Below, one piece after another: positions 38,978 to 48,195 of a stretch of 64,000 nucleotides of DNA; the first letter of the stretch is position 1, and every line of letters starts with the position of its first letter. Below the pieces are notes generated by a model, which saw only the letters and a program-made list of their open reading frames with translations, did not search any database and was not told where the DNA came from. The stretch comes from Polaribacter sp. Hel_I_88 (GTDB lineage Bacteria > Bacteroidota > Bacteroidia > Flavobacteriales > Flavobacteriaceae): contig NZ_JHZZ01000001.1 in the NCBI RefSeq assembly GCF_000687935.1, forward strand, positions 1,798,001 through 1,862,000, given 5' to 3'. The position numbers were made by a program, and so were the translations under genes.

Positions 38978-41557
38978 TTAAGCAGAATTTCTACTCGCAT
39001 TAATATTTCCAAATAAAGAACGCATTACCATTTTTTCAAAGATTTCAATTTCAGCTTCATTTCCTGCTGTTTTTTGTAACTCCTGAATTTTCTTCAACGC
39101 AAATTGCTGAATCGTTAACAATGGCAACACAATACTTTCTCTAATTTCTATGGATGCTTTTCCAACTGGATGATTTTCCATCAATTCTGTATGCCCTGCT
39201 AATTTTAATAATAAACGTTTTGTGGTTTTATATTCTTCATAAATTAAAGTCCAAAATTCTCCGAAAACTTCGTCATCAGCCATATAAGCAGTTAAACCGA
39301 AAAACGATTTTGTTAAACTCATCATACTATTTTCTAGCAATGTTTTTAAGAAATCAGATGCGTTATAAAACTCAACTATTTCGTCAAATCTGTTGGCATC
39401 TTCGTACTTTTTTAATGCAGTTCCTACTCCATAAAAACCAGGAACGTTTTGTTTTAATTGACTCCAACTTCCTACAAAAGGAATGGCTCTTAATGCAGAA
39501 AAATCTAACGTGTCTGAATTTGAACGTTTACTTGGTCTACTACCAATGTTTGTTTTTGCATAATATTTTAAGGTACTCATTTGCTCTAAATAAGGTAAAA
39601 ACTGCGGATGATTTTTAAAATCAACATAGGTTTTATAACTTGTTTTTGCTAAATCATCAATAATAGTTCTATGAGCATCATTCAATTGATCTTTCGTAAA
39701 AACCTCATTTTTAATACCTGAACTTATCAATTGTTCTAAATTGAATTGAGAAGAATTTAATGTTCCAAAATTAGAACTAATGGTTTGTCCTTGAATGGTT
39801 AACTGAATTTCTTTATCTTCAATTGTTGGACCTAAAGAAGCGTAAAATTGATGCGTTTTTCCTCCTCCTCTTGCAGGTGGTCCTCCTCGTCCGTCAAAGA
39901 AAATAACTTCAATGTCAAATTCTCTAGAGATTTTTGTTAAGGCTTCTTTGGCTTTAAAAATTCCCCAATTTGCCATTAAATAACCACCATCTTTTGTTCC
40001 ATCAGAAAACCCTAACATAATCGTTTGTTTGTTTTTTCTTTTCGATAAATGGTATCTGTATGTTTTATTGGTGTATAAAATGCGCATTACATCACTTGCA
40101 TTTTCTAAATCGTCAACCGTTTCAAAAAGAGGAATAACATCAACTGGTAATTCGTTTTCAAAACCACATAAATTTAGCATTGCAAAAGTTTGCATTACAT
40201 TTAAAGCAGATTGGTTGTTGCTAATAATATATCTGTTGGCACCTCTTTCCCCATTTCTTTGCTGAATAGTTTTTAAGGCGTAAATAGATTCTATCGTTTT
40301 TACAGACATTTCATCTGTTAAAACTTCAGGGTCTATAGTTCCTTTAATTTCTGCTAAAACTTTTATTTGATCATCTTCTGATAATTGATGATAATTTTCA
40401 GGAAAAGTAGCATCTCCAGAAGCTAATAAATCGTCTACAATTTGCGTAAATGCTTTGTGATGCACTCTACTATCTTGGCGAATATCTAAGGTTGCAAAGT
40501 GAAAACCGAAGATTCTTACCTTGTTTATAAAGTCGTTTAATTCTTCTATAAATAAAGAATTATGCTTTTCGATTATAATTTCTCTAGCTGCATATAATTC
40601 TTCTAACAATATTTTTTGAGAGAAATTTACTTTAGAATAACTTCTAATAACGTGCTTGTATAAACGTTTTTCAATTTTGCTTAAAATTTCGTGAACGCCA
40701 TCAAAAGTGAAACGTCTTTTTAAACGTCTTACATCTCTATAATAATTTCTTAAAATAGATTGACGCAATCTTTCTGCAACATCTAACGTAATTTGTGTGG
40801 TTACAAATGGGTTTCCATCTCTATCTCCTCCAGGCCAAAAACCAAGATCTATAATTTCATTATCAATAGGATGTCCATCATATACATTATGCTGAATATA
40901 GTTGTAAATTTTTGGCACAGAATGATAAAAAACATTCTCTAAATACCAAATTAAACTAATAGCTTCATCATAAGGAGTTGGTTTTGTCTTCTTGTAAAAA
41001 GGCGTTTTCCCTAATTGAGCCAACAACTTTTTTATCAATAATAAATCGTCATTTTGAATGGCTTTATCCAAATCTGTGATAATTCCTAAAACAGAGCCAG
41101 GATAAAATTGCGTTGGGTGTGCAGTTAAAACAACACGAACTTTAAAATCTTCTAAATGTTTTTTAAGTTCCTCTTTTTTATCATTTAAAATGGCAATTTC
41201 TTTAGAGTTTCTTAGCGTTCCAATTCCATCCATATTATTTACAATAGGAAACGCAGCATCTTCAATAGCATCAAACAACACTACTTGACGTTCTATATAT
41301 TGTATAAATTGAAAAAGTAAATCGGTCTTGTTTTTTCCTTCTGATGAGTCTTGATATTTGGTAAAAAATTCTTCTACAATTTCTGTAGGATTTTTTCCTT
41401 CTTCAAATCCTTTTTCACAAATTTTATGAAAAAGTGGTAATAAAACACCTGTATTGTCAATCGTATCAAAAGGGAGTGTAATAAATATGCTGTTATAAAT
41501 TTGATATTTAGACAACACATTGTCATTAAATCTTGTTAATTCTGGTAATGCAGACAT
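38978..41557 (-). CDS. ppc: Phosphoenolpyruvate carboxylase
   Basis: An 859-residue cytoplasmic enzyme that carboxylates phosphoenolpyruvate to oxaloacetate to refill the TCA cycle. Signature blocks are VLTAHPTQ (near residue 145), GFWPGGDRDGNP, MLGFSDGTKDGGY and the glycine-rich FFDGRGGPPARGGG loop. It is close to the usual ~880-930 residues but slightly short, as in other Bacteroidota. It stands alone between yifB and a small secreted protein. Confidence 0.96.
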   Translation of the reverse strand: MSALPELTRFNDNVLSKYQIYNSIFITLPFDTIDNTGVLLPLFHKICEKGFEEGKNPTEIVEEFFTKYQDSSEGKNKTDLLFQFIQYIERQVVLFDAIEDAAFPIVNNMDGIGTLRNSKEIAILNDKKEELKKHLEDFKVRVVLTAHPTQFYPGSVLGIITDLDKAIQNDDLLLIKKLLAQLGKTPFYKKTKPTPYDEAISLIWYLENVFYHSVPKIYNYIQHNVYDGHPIDNEIIDLGFWPGGDRDGNPFVTTQITLDVAERLRQSILRNYYRDVRRLKRRFTFDGVHEILSKIEKRLYKHVIRSYSKVNFSQKILLEELYAAREIIIEKHNSLFIEELNDFINKVRIFGFHFATLDIRQDSRVHHKAFTQIVDDLLASGDATFPENYHQLSEDDQIKVLAEIKGTIDPEVLTDEMSVKTIESIYALKTIQQRNGERGANRYIISNNQSALNVMQTFAMLNLCGFENELPVDVIPLFETVDDLENASDVMRILYTNKTYRYHLSKRKNKQTIMLGFSDGTKDGGYLMANWGIFKAKEALTKISREFDIEVIFFDGRGGPPARGGGKTHQFYASLGPTIEDKEIQLTIQGQTISSNFGTLNSSQFNLEQLISSGIKNEVFTKDQLNDAHRTIIDDLAKTSYKTYVDFKNHPQFLPYLEQMSTLKYYAKTNIGSRPSKRSNSDTLDFSALRAIPFVGSWSQLKQNVPGFYGVGTALKKYEDANRFDEIVEFYNASDFLKTLLENSMMSLTKSFFGLTAYMADDEVFGEFWTLIYEEYKTTKRLLLKLAGHTELMENHPVGKASIEIRESIVLPLLTIQQFALKKIQELQKTAGNEAEIEIFEKMVMRSLFGNINASRNSA

Positions 41558-41714
41558 ATTTTTAAATTTTATAGTGTGAAATTACAAAAAACCAAAAATA
41601 AAGCAGCTAGGTTTATACGAATAATCAGGTAAAAAATTACGAAATCGATATAAATTTGTGATGTTTTTTTACAAATGTTTAATATCTAATAAAAAGTATT
41701 GAAATTGTTATTTT

Positions 41715-42101
41715 TTATTCTGTTGGTTGTACAGAAAGAGGGCTTGGACACCACAAATTCCAACGAGTTGGATCGTTTTCTAATAGAAAACCTTTCAGTA
41801 AATTTTCGTCTCTATAAGCAATGTAATCATCATAAATAAAAGCAGTTGGTGTTTTTCCGAAATTTCGAAGTCTTAAAGAGTATGGATTTGCATCTGAATC
41901 ATTCAAATCCAAATAAGCAAAATTAAAGTTATTTAGTTTCAATTTTTTATTGATGTCAGAAAAGTCGTTTTTTGAATTTAATAAATTAGAAAAGGTATAA
42001 ATACTTACGGGTTTTTTTAAGGTTGGTGTAGTTGTATTTTGAGCAAAAATGGATAAATTGATTAAAAGAAAAATAGAAAAATAAATATTTTTTAGTTTCA
42101 T
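41715..42101 (-). CDS. Small secreted protein of unknown function
   Basis: About 128 residues from the ATG at 42101, chosen because it begins the signal peptide MKLKNIYFSIFLLINLSIFAQ; a longer reading frame adds eight residues in front. The mature part is short, with LRNFGKTPTAFIYDDYIAYRDENLL and a C-terminal RWNLWCPSPLSVQPTE. I do not recognise a family. It lies just downstream of the PIN gene on the same strand but is probably unrelated to it. A single cysteine is present near the end. Confidence 0.6.
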   Translation of the reverse strand: MKLKNIYFSIFLLINLSIFAQNTTTPTLKKPVSIYTFSNLLNSKNDFSDINKKLKLNNFNFAYLDLNDSDANPYSLRLRNFGKTPTAFIYDDYIAYRDENLLKGFLLENDPTRWNLWCPSPLSVQPTE

Positions 42102-42153
42102 GGTTTTATGTTTTTTTTCGTTCAATTTATAAATGTAATTTATTTAGAAAAAT

Positions 42154-42675
42154 CTATTTGTTACCCAACATTTTTTTATCCTCCCAATGTTCAATCCTTT
42201 TGTCTATTTCTTTTTTAGGAAGTCTATTATTTAATTGAAATAGTTGTTTTATTTTTTCTATTGCAATCGGAAATTCAACCAAACTTTCCTTTACTAATTC
42301 ATCAAAAACATAAATAATACCTCTTACTTCAATTCCTTGTTTACTAACTTGTTTTCTTAGTTTTCCATCCCCAGTCAGTAAAGTTCCTGATAATTTTTTG
42401 CTATAATACCAAACAGAACAATCTTCAAAACTCAAACCACTTGAAGACTCTAATAATTCAGATATGTTTTGAAAATCTATAGTTTCCTCTGTTTCAATTA
42501 TTTTCAAATAACCATTTTTATATAACACTGAAACTGGACTTTTTTGTTCTTCATTTAACTCTTCATAAACAAAATCGGTTGTATATAAATCAAAAGGTAG
42601 TTTTGAGAAAACATCTAATAAGTCAAGCTTTGCTAAATCAATTAAAATATTGGCATCATTTATAACAATCTTCAT
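42154..42675 (-). CDS. PIN-domain ribonuclease toxin candidate
   Basis: A 173-residue cytoplasmic protein with a PIN fold. The expected acidic residues are present: Asp7 in INDANIL, Glu39 in VYEEL, Asp85 in FEDCS and Asp103 in TGDGKLRK. A C-terminal extension of about 45 residues is lysine-rich. It lies 11 bases downstream of an XRE-ImmA/IrrE protein gene, the arrangement described for COG2856-linked PIN toxins in computational surveys of toxin-antitoxin systems. As a PIN protein it would cut RNA; the target is unknown. Confidence 0.78.
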   Translation of the reverse strand: MKIVINDANILIDLAKLDLLDVFSKLPFDLYTTDFVYEELNEEQKSPVSVLYKNGYLKIIETEETIDFQNISELLESSSGLSFEDCSVWYYSKKLSGTLLTGDGKLRKQVSKQGIEVRGIIYVFDELVKESLVEFPIAIEKIKQLFQLNNRLPKKEIDKRIEHWEDKKMLGNK

Positions 42676-42686
42676 TAGAGCAGAAC

Positions 42687-43736
42687 TTAGATTAAAGCAT
42701 AATTTTCTTTAACGAATTCTATATTTTTTCCTAATAAAGAAGAAGCCTTACTAATAGATATATTTTCTTGAGCTAATGCTCTATAAACAAGACGTTCGTA
42801 ACGATTTGAATTTTCAGGGGTTTCAAATCTTGAATAATTTACTTCTTTTTTAAGACTAGGATTAAAATTTATCTTTATATAAAATTGTTTTTGACGCTCT
42901 TTTGATAATATTTTAGCATCAACTAATCTATATACAATTGCAGGAACACTAATTCCATATTTTTTTTGAGTAGAGATTAATTCAGTCAAAGTTATACCCT
43001 TTCTTTTTCCTCCAAATTCATTAATAATAATGTTTTTAGGTAAAAGAAATTCTGATGCAAATTTATTGCAATAATTTTCCTCTTCATTTATTTCACAATC
43101 GGGAAGATTTAATAATAAATGACCTAATTCGTGCAACAAAGTAAATCTTTTCCTTTCAACAGGGAAATTACCATTAACAACAATTACAGGATATTTGTCA
43201 TTTACATAAGTTGCTAGTCCATCAAATTTTTCATCAGTATCGTAAAGTTCAATAACTTTAATTTCTTTATCTTCTAAAAGTTGTATAATGTTATGAATTG
43301 GGTCAGTACCAATATTCCATTCAGTCCTTAGTTTTAATACTGCGTTTTCGATATCATTAATATTATTGATGCTAATATCTTTTATAATATTTTTAAATGA
43401 ATAATCTATAGATAAAGTATCTTCAACCCATAAATAATTTTCAAGTTTGATTTTTATTTGTTCTTTTAGAGAATTCTGTTTTTTCATTGAAAAACTAGAT
43501 TTTTTTCTAAAATTAACCTCTCCAATATCTACCTTAAATGAATTAAAAAAATAATCAATTTTTAAACCAAAAAGGCGAGATAGTTTTAATAATTTTGAGC
43601 TTGAAGGCATAGAAATACCTTTCTCATATTTGCTCACCATTTGTTTTGAAATTTGTAATTCATCTGCAATATCTTGTTGCGACAAACCTTTTAATTTCCT
43701 AGCATTTTTTATTCTATAAGCTACTATTTTTTCCAT
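42687..43736 (-). CDS. XRE-family regulator with ImmA/IrrE metallopeptidase domain (antitoxin candidate)
   Basis: A 349-residue protein. An N-terminal Cro/CI-type helix-turn-helix (about residues 6-60, LSQQDIADELQISKQMVSKYE) is followed by a linker and a zinc-peptidase domain with HELGH at 202-206 and a FASEFLLP helix (226-233) as in ImmA/IrrE. In this class the protein usually represses its own promoter, and the peptidase may act on a partner. It is the first gene of a two-gene unit with the PIN protein, and its promoter is bracketed by an inverted repeat. Confidence 0.85.
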   Translation of the reverse strand: MEKIVAYRIKNARKLKGLSQQDIADELQISKQMVSKYEKGISMPSSSKLLKLSRLFGLKIDYFFNSFKVDIGEVNFRKKSSFSMKKQNSLKEQIKIKLENYLWVEDTLSIDYSFKNIIKDISINNINDIENAVLKLRTEWNIGTDPIHNIIQLLEDKEIKVIELYDTDEKFDGLATYVNDKYPVIVVNGNFPVERKRFTLLHELGHLLLNLPDCEINEEENYCNKFASEFLLPKNIIINEFGGKRKGITLTELISTQKKYGISVPAIVYRLVDAKILSKERQKQFYIKINFNPSLKKEVNYSRFETPENSNRYERLVYRALAQENISISKASSLLGKNIEFVKENYALI

Positions 43737-43749
43737 CTTGATTTAATAA

Positions 43750-43787
43750 AGTTGACAAATTTACATAAATATAATCAAAAGTCAACT
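43750..43787 (-). promoter_or_regulatory. Promoter with flanking inverted-repeat operator, XRE-ImmA/PIN unit
   Basis: On the minus strand, TTG (43785-43783), 19 bases, then TAAATTTG (43763-43756), an exact Bacteroidota promoter. A perfect 7-bp inverted repeat, AGTTGAC at 43750-43756 and GTCAACT at 43781-43787, covers the -33 element and abuts the -7 element. The ATG follows about 13 bases downstream at 43736. This fits autoregulation by the XRE domain. Confidence 0.75.
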
Positions 43788-43921
43788 AAGAATCAAATTT
43801 TGAGCGATTTTTTATGTTGGGTAAGTCCTTAAAATAGTAACTTTTAAAACACATATCTCATAAATTTAACTTTATATGTTACTCTCTTATTAGAAGTATA
43901 ATTTCTACATCAAAAATTATG

Positions 43922-45892
43922 CTACTTTTTATTTTCAAAATTTTGCAAACCTTTTTGTAGCCAAGCATAATAGGTGTCTCTATCTGTATATTGTTGTTCA
44001 GTATTTAAAACTTCCAAATCTGGACTTAACAAAACATAATAAGGTTGAGATGTGTTTTTAAAATTAATCACTTGAAAAGTTGACCATTTATCTCCTACTG
44101 TTTCAATTTTTTTAATTTTTCCATTGTCTTTTAAAAAATCAAATTGCTCATCTTTTGGCAATTCTTTTTCATTGTCATCAACATATAAAGAAATTAAAAT
44201 ATAATCGTTTTTTAATGTTTGATAAATATCTAGTTCGCTCCAAACATTTTCTTCCATTTTTCGGCAATTCACACAAGCCCAGCCTGTAAAATCTAACAAA
44301 ATTGGTTTGTTAACTTCCTTGGCTTTTGCCAAACCTTCTTCAAAATCTTTGTAGCAATCTAAACCTAAAGGACAATCGCTTTCTTGCTCATAAATACTGT
44401 AAAACTGAGGAGGAGGAAAGCCACTTAACAACCCTAAATTCCAAGTTGGGTTTTTTAGAACTCCAGGAATCATATAAATAACAAATGAAACAACTAAAAC
44501 TCCGAAAGAAATTCTTGAAAACGATAATTTTTTAACAGGCGAATCGTGAGGAAATTTAATTTTAGCGAATACATATAAAGCCAAACCTATAAAAATTACA
44601 ATCCAAATTCCCATGAAAATCTCACGTTTTAGAAAATCCCAATGGGCAACTAAATCTGCATTTGACAAGAATTTAAATGCCAACGCCAATTCTAAAAAAC
44701 CTAAAACTACTTTAACTGTATTTAACCAACCTCCAGATTTTGGTAAAGAATTTAACCAATTTGGGAACAAAGCAAACAATGCAAAAGGCAAAGCCAAAGC
44801 CAAACCAAAACCAGACATTCCAGCCGTTAATTGTGTTGCGCCACCATCTGAAGTTAAAGAACCAGCCAATAAAGAACCTAAAATGGGTCCTGTACATGAA
44901 AAGGAAACAATTGCTAAGGTTAATGCCATAAAAAAGATGCCAATAATTCCGCCAACTGATGAAGCATCATCCATTTTATTTCCCCAAGAACTAGGTAAGG
45001 TTATTTCAAAAAATCCAAAAAATGAGAACGCAAAAACAACTAAAACCACAAAAAAGAAAATATTTAACCAAACATTGGTGGAGATTGTGTTTAAAATTTC
45101 AGGATCTAAATTATCTAAAAAGTGAAAAGGTAAACTCAATAAAATGTAGATAAGAACAATAAAAAATCCATACAAAATTGCATTGAAAATCCCCTTCTTT
45201 TTGTTTTTAGATTGTTTGGTAAAAAATGAGACTGTTAAAGGAATCATTGGGAAAACACAAGGAGTTAATAGTGCTAATAAGCCACCAACAAAACCAAGAA
45301 TAAAGATGCTTAATAAACCTCCTGAAGTTTCTGAATTAGAATCTGAACCATTTTTTAAAAGGGCTACATTTTTTAAATCTAACTGTAATTGTTGTTTTAA
45401 TTTTGCACTTTTTTCATCAATAGAAGTGTTTAAAGCAATTTCTTTTCCTGAAAGGGAAAGGGTAAAGTTTTCATCGAAATTTATACAAGCAGTTTCACAA
45501 ACTTGCCCAAAAAAATTCAGCTTAATTTGCGTTATTTCTTTGTTGGTTAATTGTATTCTTTGAGTGATCGTTGCTTTGTCTTTAAAAACAATTTCTTCAA
45601 CTTCCCAAACATCAGAATATTTTTTAAAGGTGTCTTTTTCATCAGCTTTGCCAACTAATTTATAACCAGTTTCATTTTCTGGAATAGAAATTTTTAACGG
45701 AATAGATGCATCATCTGGATTATCTTGTGAGTACAAATACCAACCTTTGTAAAGTGTTGCATTAAAAATAACATCATATTCAGTTTCTGATATTTTTTTT
45801 ACAGAAGTTTCTATTTTTATTGGGGCATCTTCAGTTTGTGCGTTCAAAAATAAAGTGAACAAAAAGATAAAAAGTGTGAGGAATTTCTTCAT
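43922..45892 (-). CDS. dsbD: DsbD-type thiol:disulfide interchange protein
   Basis: A 656-residue inner-membrane protein that passes electrons from cytoplasmic thioredoxin to periplasmic disulfide reductases. It has a signal peptide, an N-terminal DsbD-alpha-like domain (about 20-165, with FFGQVCETACINF), an eight-helix membrane core carrying the paired cysteines in LTPCVFPMIPLTV and FSCTGPILG, and a C-terminal thioredoxin-like domain with WACVNCRK (CVNC at 540-543). Its ATG overlaps the tilS stop by one base (TAATG), so the two are translationally linked. Confidence 0.93.
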   Translation of the reverse strand: MKKFLTLFIFLFTLFLNAQTEDAPIKIETSVKKISETEYDVIFNATLYKGWYLYSQDNPDDASIPLKISIPENETGYKLVGKADEKDTFKKYSDVWEVEEIVFKDKATITQRIQLTNKEITQIKLNFFGQVCETACINFDENFTLSLSGKEIALNTSIDEKSAKLKQQLQLDLKNVALLKNGSDSNSETSGGLLSIFILGFVGGLLALLTPCVFPMIPLTVSFFTKQSKNKKKGIFNAILYGFFIVLIYILLSLPFHFLDNLDPEILNTISTNVWLNIFFFVVLVVFAFSFFGFFEITLPSSWGNKMDDASSVGGIIGIFFMALTLAIVSFSCTGPILGSLLAGSLTSDGGATQLTAGMSGFGLALALPFALFALFPNWLNSLPKSGGWLNTVKVVLGFLELALAFKFLSNADLVAHWDFLKREIFMGIWIVIFIGLALYVFAKIKFPHDSPVKKLSFSRISFGVLVVSFVIYMIPGVLKNPTWNLGLLSGFPPPQFYSIYEQESDCPLGLDCYKDFEEGLAKAKEVNKPILLDFTGWACVNCRKMEENVWSELDIYQTLKNDYILISLYVDDNEKELPKDEQFDFLKDNGKIKKIETVGDKWSTFQVINFKNTSQPYYVLLSPDLEVLNTEQQYTDRDTYYAWLQKGLQNFENKK

Positions 45893-47208
45893 TATAAAGT
45901 TGTAATTTTTAAGGTGCTTTTGGTTGATGGTTTTATTGAAAAACGCCTGTCTTGTCTATGGTTTATCACCCAAATAATTTCGTTATTTGCATTGCAAAGT
46001 AGCCAAGTATTTTCTTTTTCTAAAAGCGAAAATTTAGCATCTTTAAAAAATTTACTCAACTTTTTTTTGCCTTGCATTTTAGAGGGATAAAGATAGTCTC
46101 CATTTTGCCATTTTCTAATAAGTAAAGGGTACTTTAACAAATCTTTATCAACGTAAATAGTTTGCTTGTTTTCTGTTGATTTTTCTTGAGTTTGTTCAAA
46201 AGTTAATTGAACTGGGTTTGTTATTTTTGATTGATTTTCTTGAATTAGAGATTTCTCGACTACGTTTGAAATGACATTTGTTTTTTTAGTCAACATTAAA
46301 AAGTCTCTATCTTTTAACAAACGATGTGTTTCAGAAAAAACTTGTTTACCAGATTGTGCAGAAAGTAAATCGTAAACATCATTCCATTCTGTAAAACCAA
46401 ACTTTTTTAGAAGCTGATATAAATACGCTTTCGAGTTTGAAAGTTGCTGTATTTTATCAATATTTATTTTTGTGATAGCATTTTTTGTTTCCATTATTTC
46501 TGATGAAACCTTATCAATACTATCTGTAAGAATTTGCTGACTTTCTTGTAAATTCTCTAGTGTTTTTTCAAATGATGACAATAAACTTGGGTTGACCTCT
46601 TTTAAAATAGGTACTACTTGATGTCTTATTTTATTTCTGGTGTATTTTGTAGAGGCATTACTTGCATCTTCTCTCCAGCTAATGTTATTTTCTTTGGCAT
46701 ATTTTAGAATTTCTTCTCTAGAAAAAGGCAAAAGCGGACGCACAATATTTCCGTTGATTTTTGGGATTCCAGTAAAACCCTCCAATCCAGTTCCTCTTGT
46801 TAAATTGATGAGAAAAGTTTCTAAATTATCATCTGCATGATGAGCTGTTATAATAAAGTCGAAATGATGTTTTTCAGCTAATTCTTGAAACCAAGAATAA
46901 CGTAATTCTCTTGCTGCAATTTGTGTGGAAAGTTTATTTTCTTTTGAATATTTTTGGGTATCAAATGATTTTATAAAAATCTGATTAGACGTTTTTTGTG
47001 ATAAATTATTTACAAATTCTGCATCTAAATCGCTTTCTTTTCCTCGTAAATTAAAATTGCAATGTGCCAAAGAAATATCAAAATGTAAAGTGGCTAATTG
47101 TTGATATAAAACAACAGAATCTAAGCCACCAGAAATGGCAATTAATAGTTTTTTATCCTTTAAAAAAGGAAAATTTTGGTTGATATGAGCTGTGAATTTC
47201 TGTATCAT
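45892..47208 (-). CDS. tilS: tRNA(Ile)-lysidine synthase
   Basis: About 438 residues from the ATG at 47208; an in-frame TTG four codons upstream is less likely. TilS converts cytidine-34 of the CAU-anticodon tRNA-Ile to lysidine, which is essential for reading AUA. The PP-loop SGGLDSVVL and AHCNFNLRGKESDLDAEFV are visible, and AHHADDNLETFLINLTRGTGLEG follows as expected. The central linker (about residues 310-345) contains a stretch that looks like a dispersed intergenic repeat read as protein. Confidence 0.93.
   Translation of the reverse strand: MIQKFTAHINQNFPFLKDKKLLIAISGGLDSVVLYQQLATLHFDISLAHCNFNLRGKESDLDAEFVNNLSQKTSNQIFIKSFDTQKYSKENKLSTQIAARELRYSWFQELAEKHHFDFIITAHHADDNLETFLINLTRGTGLEGFTGIPKINGNIVRPLLPFSREEILKYAKENNISWREDASNASTKYTRNKIRHQVVPILKEVNPSLLSSFEKTLENLQESQQILTDSIDKVSSEIMETKNAITKINIDKIQQLSNSKAYLYQLLKKFGFTEWNDVYDLLSAQSGKQVFSETHRLLKDRDFLMLTKKTNVISNVVEKSLIQENQSKITNPVQLTFEQTQEKSTENKQTIYVDKDLLKYPLLIRKWQNGDYLYPSKMQGKKKLSKFFKDAKFSLLEKENTWLLCNANNEIIWVINHRQDRRFSIKPSTKSTLKITTL
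46245..46279 (-). repeat. Dispersed repeat embedded in tilS
   Basis: Read on the minus strand it contains ATGTCATTTCAAACGTAG followed by TCGAGAAATCTCTAATTC, like the intergenic GTCATT...GAGAAATCTCA elements at 26647-26740 and 61769-61822. In frame it gives SNVVEKSLIQ, in a linker of TilS. Confidence 0.6.
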
Positions 47209-47253
47209 TTTAATCTTCAAAAATACGAAATTTTAAAATGATTATAGAACTTT

Positions 47254-47289
47254 AAAAAACCACAAAGGTTTTTAAAATTTTTGTGGTTT
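47254..47289 (-). terminator. Intrinsic terminator of alpha/beta hydrolase gene
   Basis: Stem AAACCACAAA (47257-47266) / TTTGTGGTTT (47280-47289). On the minus strand it is followed by a T run, just downstream of the hydrolase stop. Confidence 0.8.
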
Positions 47290-47304
47290 GTAGTTATTTT
47301 AAAG

Positions 47305-48120
47305 TTATGAATTCAACCAATCAACTATATCTTGCAACATTTCTTCTTTGCATAAATCGTTGTGCAATTCGTGAAAACCATTTTCATATAATTTTAAAGT
47401 GGCATTTTTTGAATTGTTTGCAAATTTTTCGGTCCCTTTATAATCAATGATACTGTCAGCAGTTCCATGTAATAAAAACATAGGAGTTTTCAGTTTATTG
47501 GCATTTTCGATTGCCCATTCTCCAGTTTCAATAAACTTAATCGAGTAATTTGGACTAATTTTAGCGTGAATTAAAGGATCATTCATATATTTTTTAACTT
47601 CTTTTTTATCTCTAGAAATTGCATTTATATCCAACTCATTTCCCATTGTTAAAGATGGAACGATGTTTTGAAGCATTTTACCTACAAACAATTTTATAGC
47701 TGGCGGTTTAAAAGCCAATTTTAAAAATGGACTTGTGGCTATAATTCCTTTTAAATGGTGTTCTTTTCTGATGCTATAATTTACAACAGCATTACCACCC
47801 ATAGAATGTCCGTATAAAAAAACGGGTTTGTTTGGAAACAAATCTTTTGCTTTTTCTATCACTTTAGTAATGCTTTCTAAAACAGCTTCAAAATTTGGAT
47901 TATGACCACGTTTTCCTTCGGTTTTACCATGTCCAAAATGATCAAAAGTAACCACAGAAAAATTGTTCTCTGTCAATTTTTTTGCTACATGTTTGTAACG
48001 ACTAGAATGTTCGCCCATTCCATGAGCCAAAACTACGACTGCTTTTGTGTTTTCTGCTTCCCAATATTGACCGTAAAATTTAGTCTTATAAAAGTTGAAT
48101 TTAAATTCTTTATGTGTCAT
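47305..48120 (-). CDS. Alpha/beta hydrolase, monoacylglycerol-lipase-like
   Basis: About 271 residues from the ATG at 48120; a TTG six codons upstream is less likely. The oxyanion-region VLAHGMGEHSSRY, the nucleophile elbow YGHSMGGNA and a late HGTADSIIDY plus GFHEL supply a Ser-Asp-His triad. The pattern HGMGEHS plus GHSMGG is typical of the monoacylglycerol lipase / lysophospholipase group (serine aminopeptidase S33). It has no signal peptide, so it is cytoplasmic. A -7 box TATTTTTG lies on the minus strand at 48143-48136. Confidence 0.88.
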   Translation of the reverse strand: MTHKEFKFNFYKTKFYGQYWEAENTKAVVVLAHGMGEHSSRYKHVAKKLTENNFSVVTFDHFGHGKTEGKRGHNPNFEAVLESITKVIEKAKDLFPNKPVFLYGHSMGGNAVVNYSIRKEHHLKGIIATSPFLKLAFKPPAIKLFVGKMLQNIVPSLTMGNELDINAISRDKKEVKKYMNDPLIHAKISPNYSIKFIETGEWAIENANKLKTPMFLLHGTADSIIDYKGTEKFANNSKNATLKLYENGFHELHNDLCKEEMLQDIVDWLNS

Positions 48121-48154
48121 AAATAAATATTTACACAAAAATAGAGAATTATTA

Positions 48155-48187
48155 TTCGTAAGTTATACGTATATTTATCGTAAATAA
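48155..48187. promoter_or_regulatory. Three 11-bp operator-like direct repeats
   Basis: TTCGTAAGTTA (48155-48165), TACGTATATTT (48166-48176) and ATCGTAAATAA (48177-48187). CGTA recurs at exactly 11-base spacing, so the sites lie on about one helical face. They sit between two divergent genes, right before the ATG at 48196, as expected for cooperative binding by a small ribbon-helix-helix-like protein. Confidence 0.55.
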
Positions 48188-48195
48188 TACATAAA

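Noticed and set aside
39154-39618. 154-codon plus-strand frame
   Set aside because: Antisense to ppc, which is certain from its motifs; no promoter or family match.
44613-45125. 170-codon plus-strand frame
   Set aside because: Antisense to the dsbD membrane core; lysine- and proline-rich translation is the shadow of hydrophobic codons.
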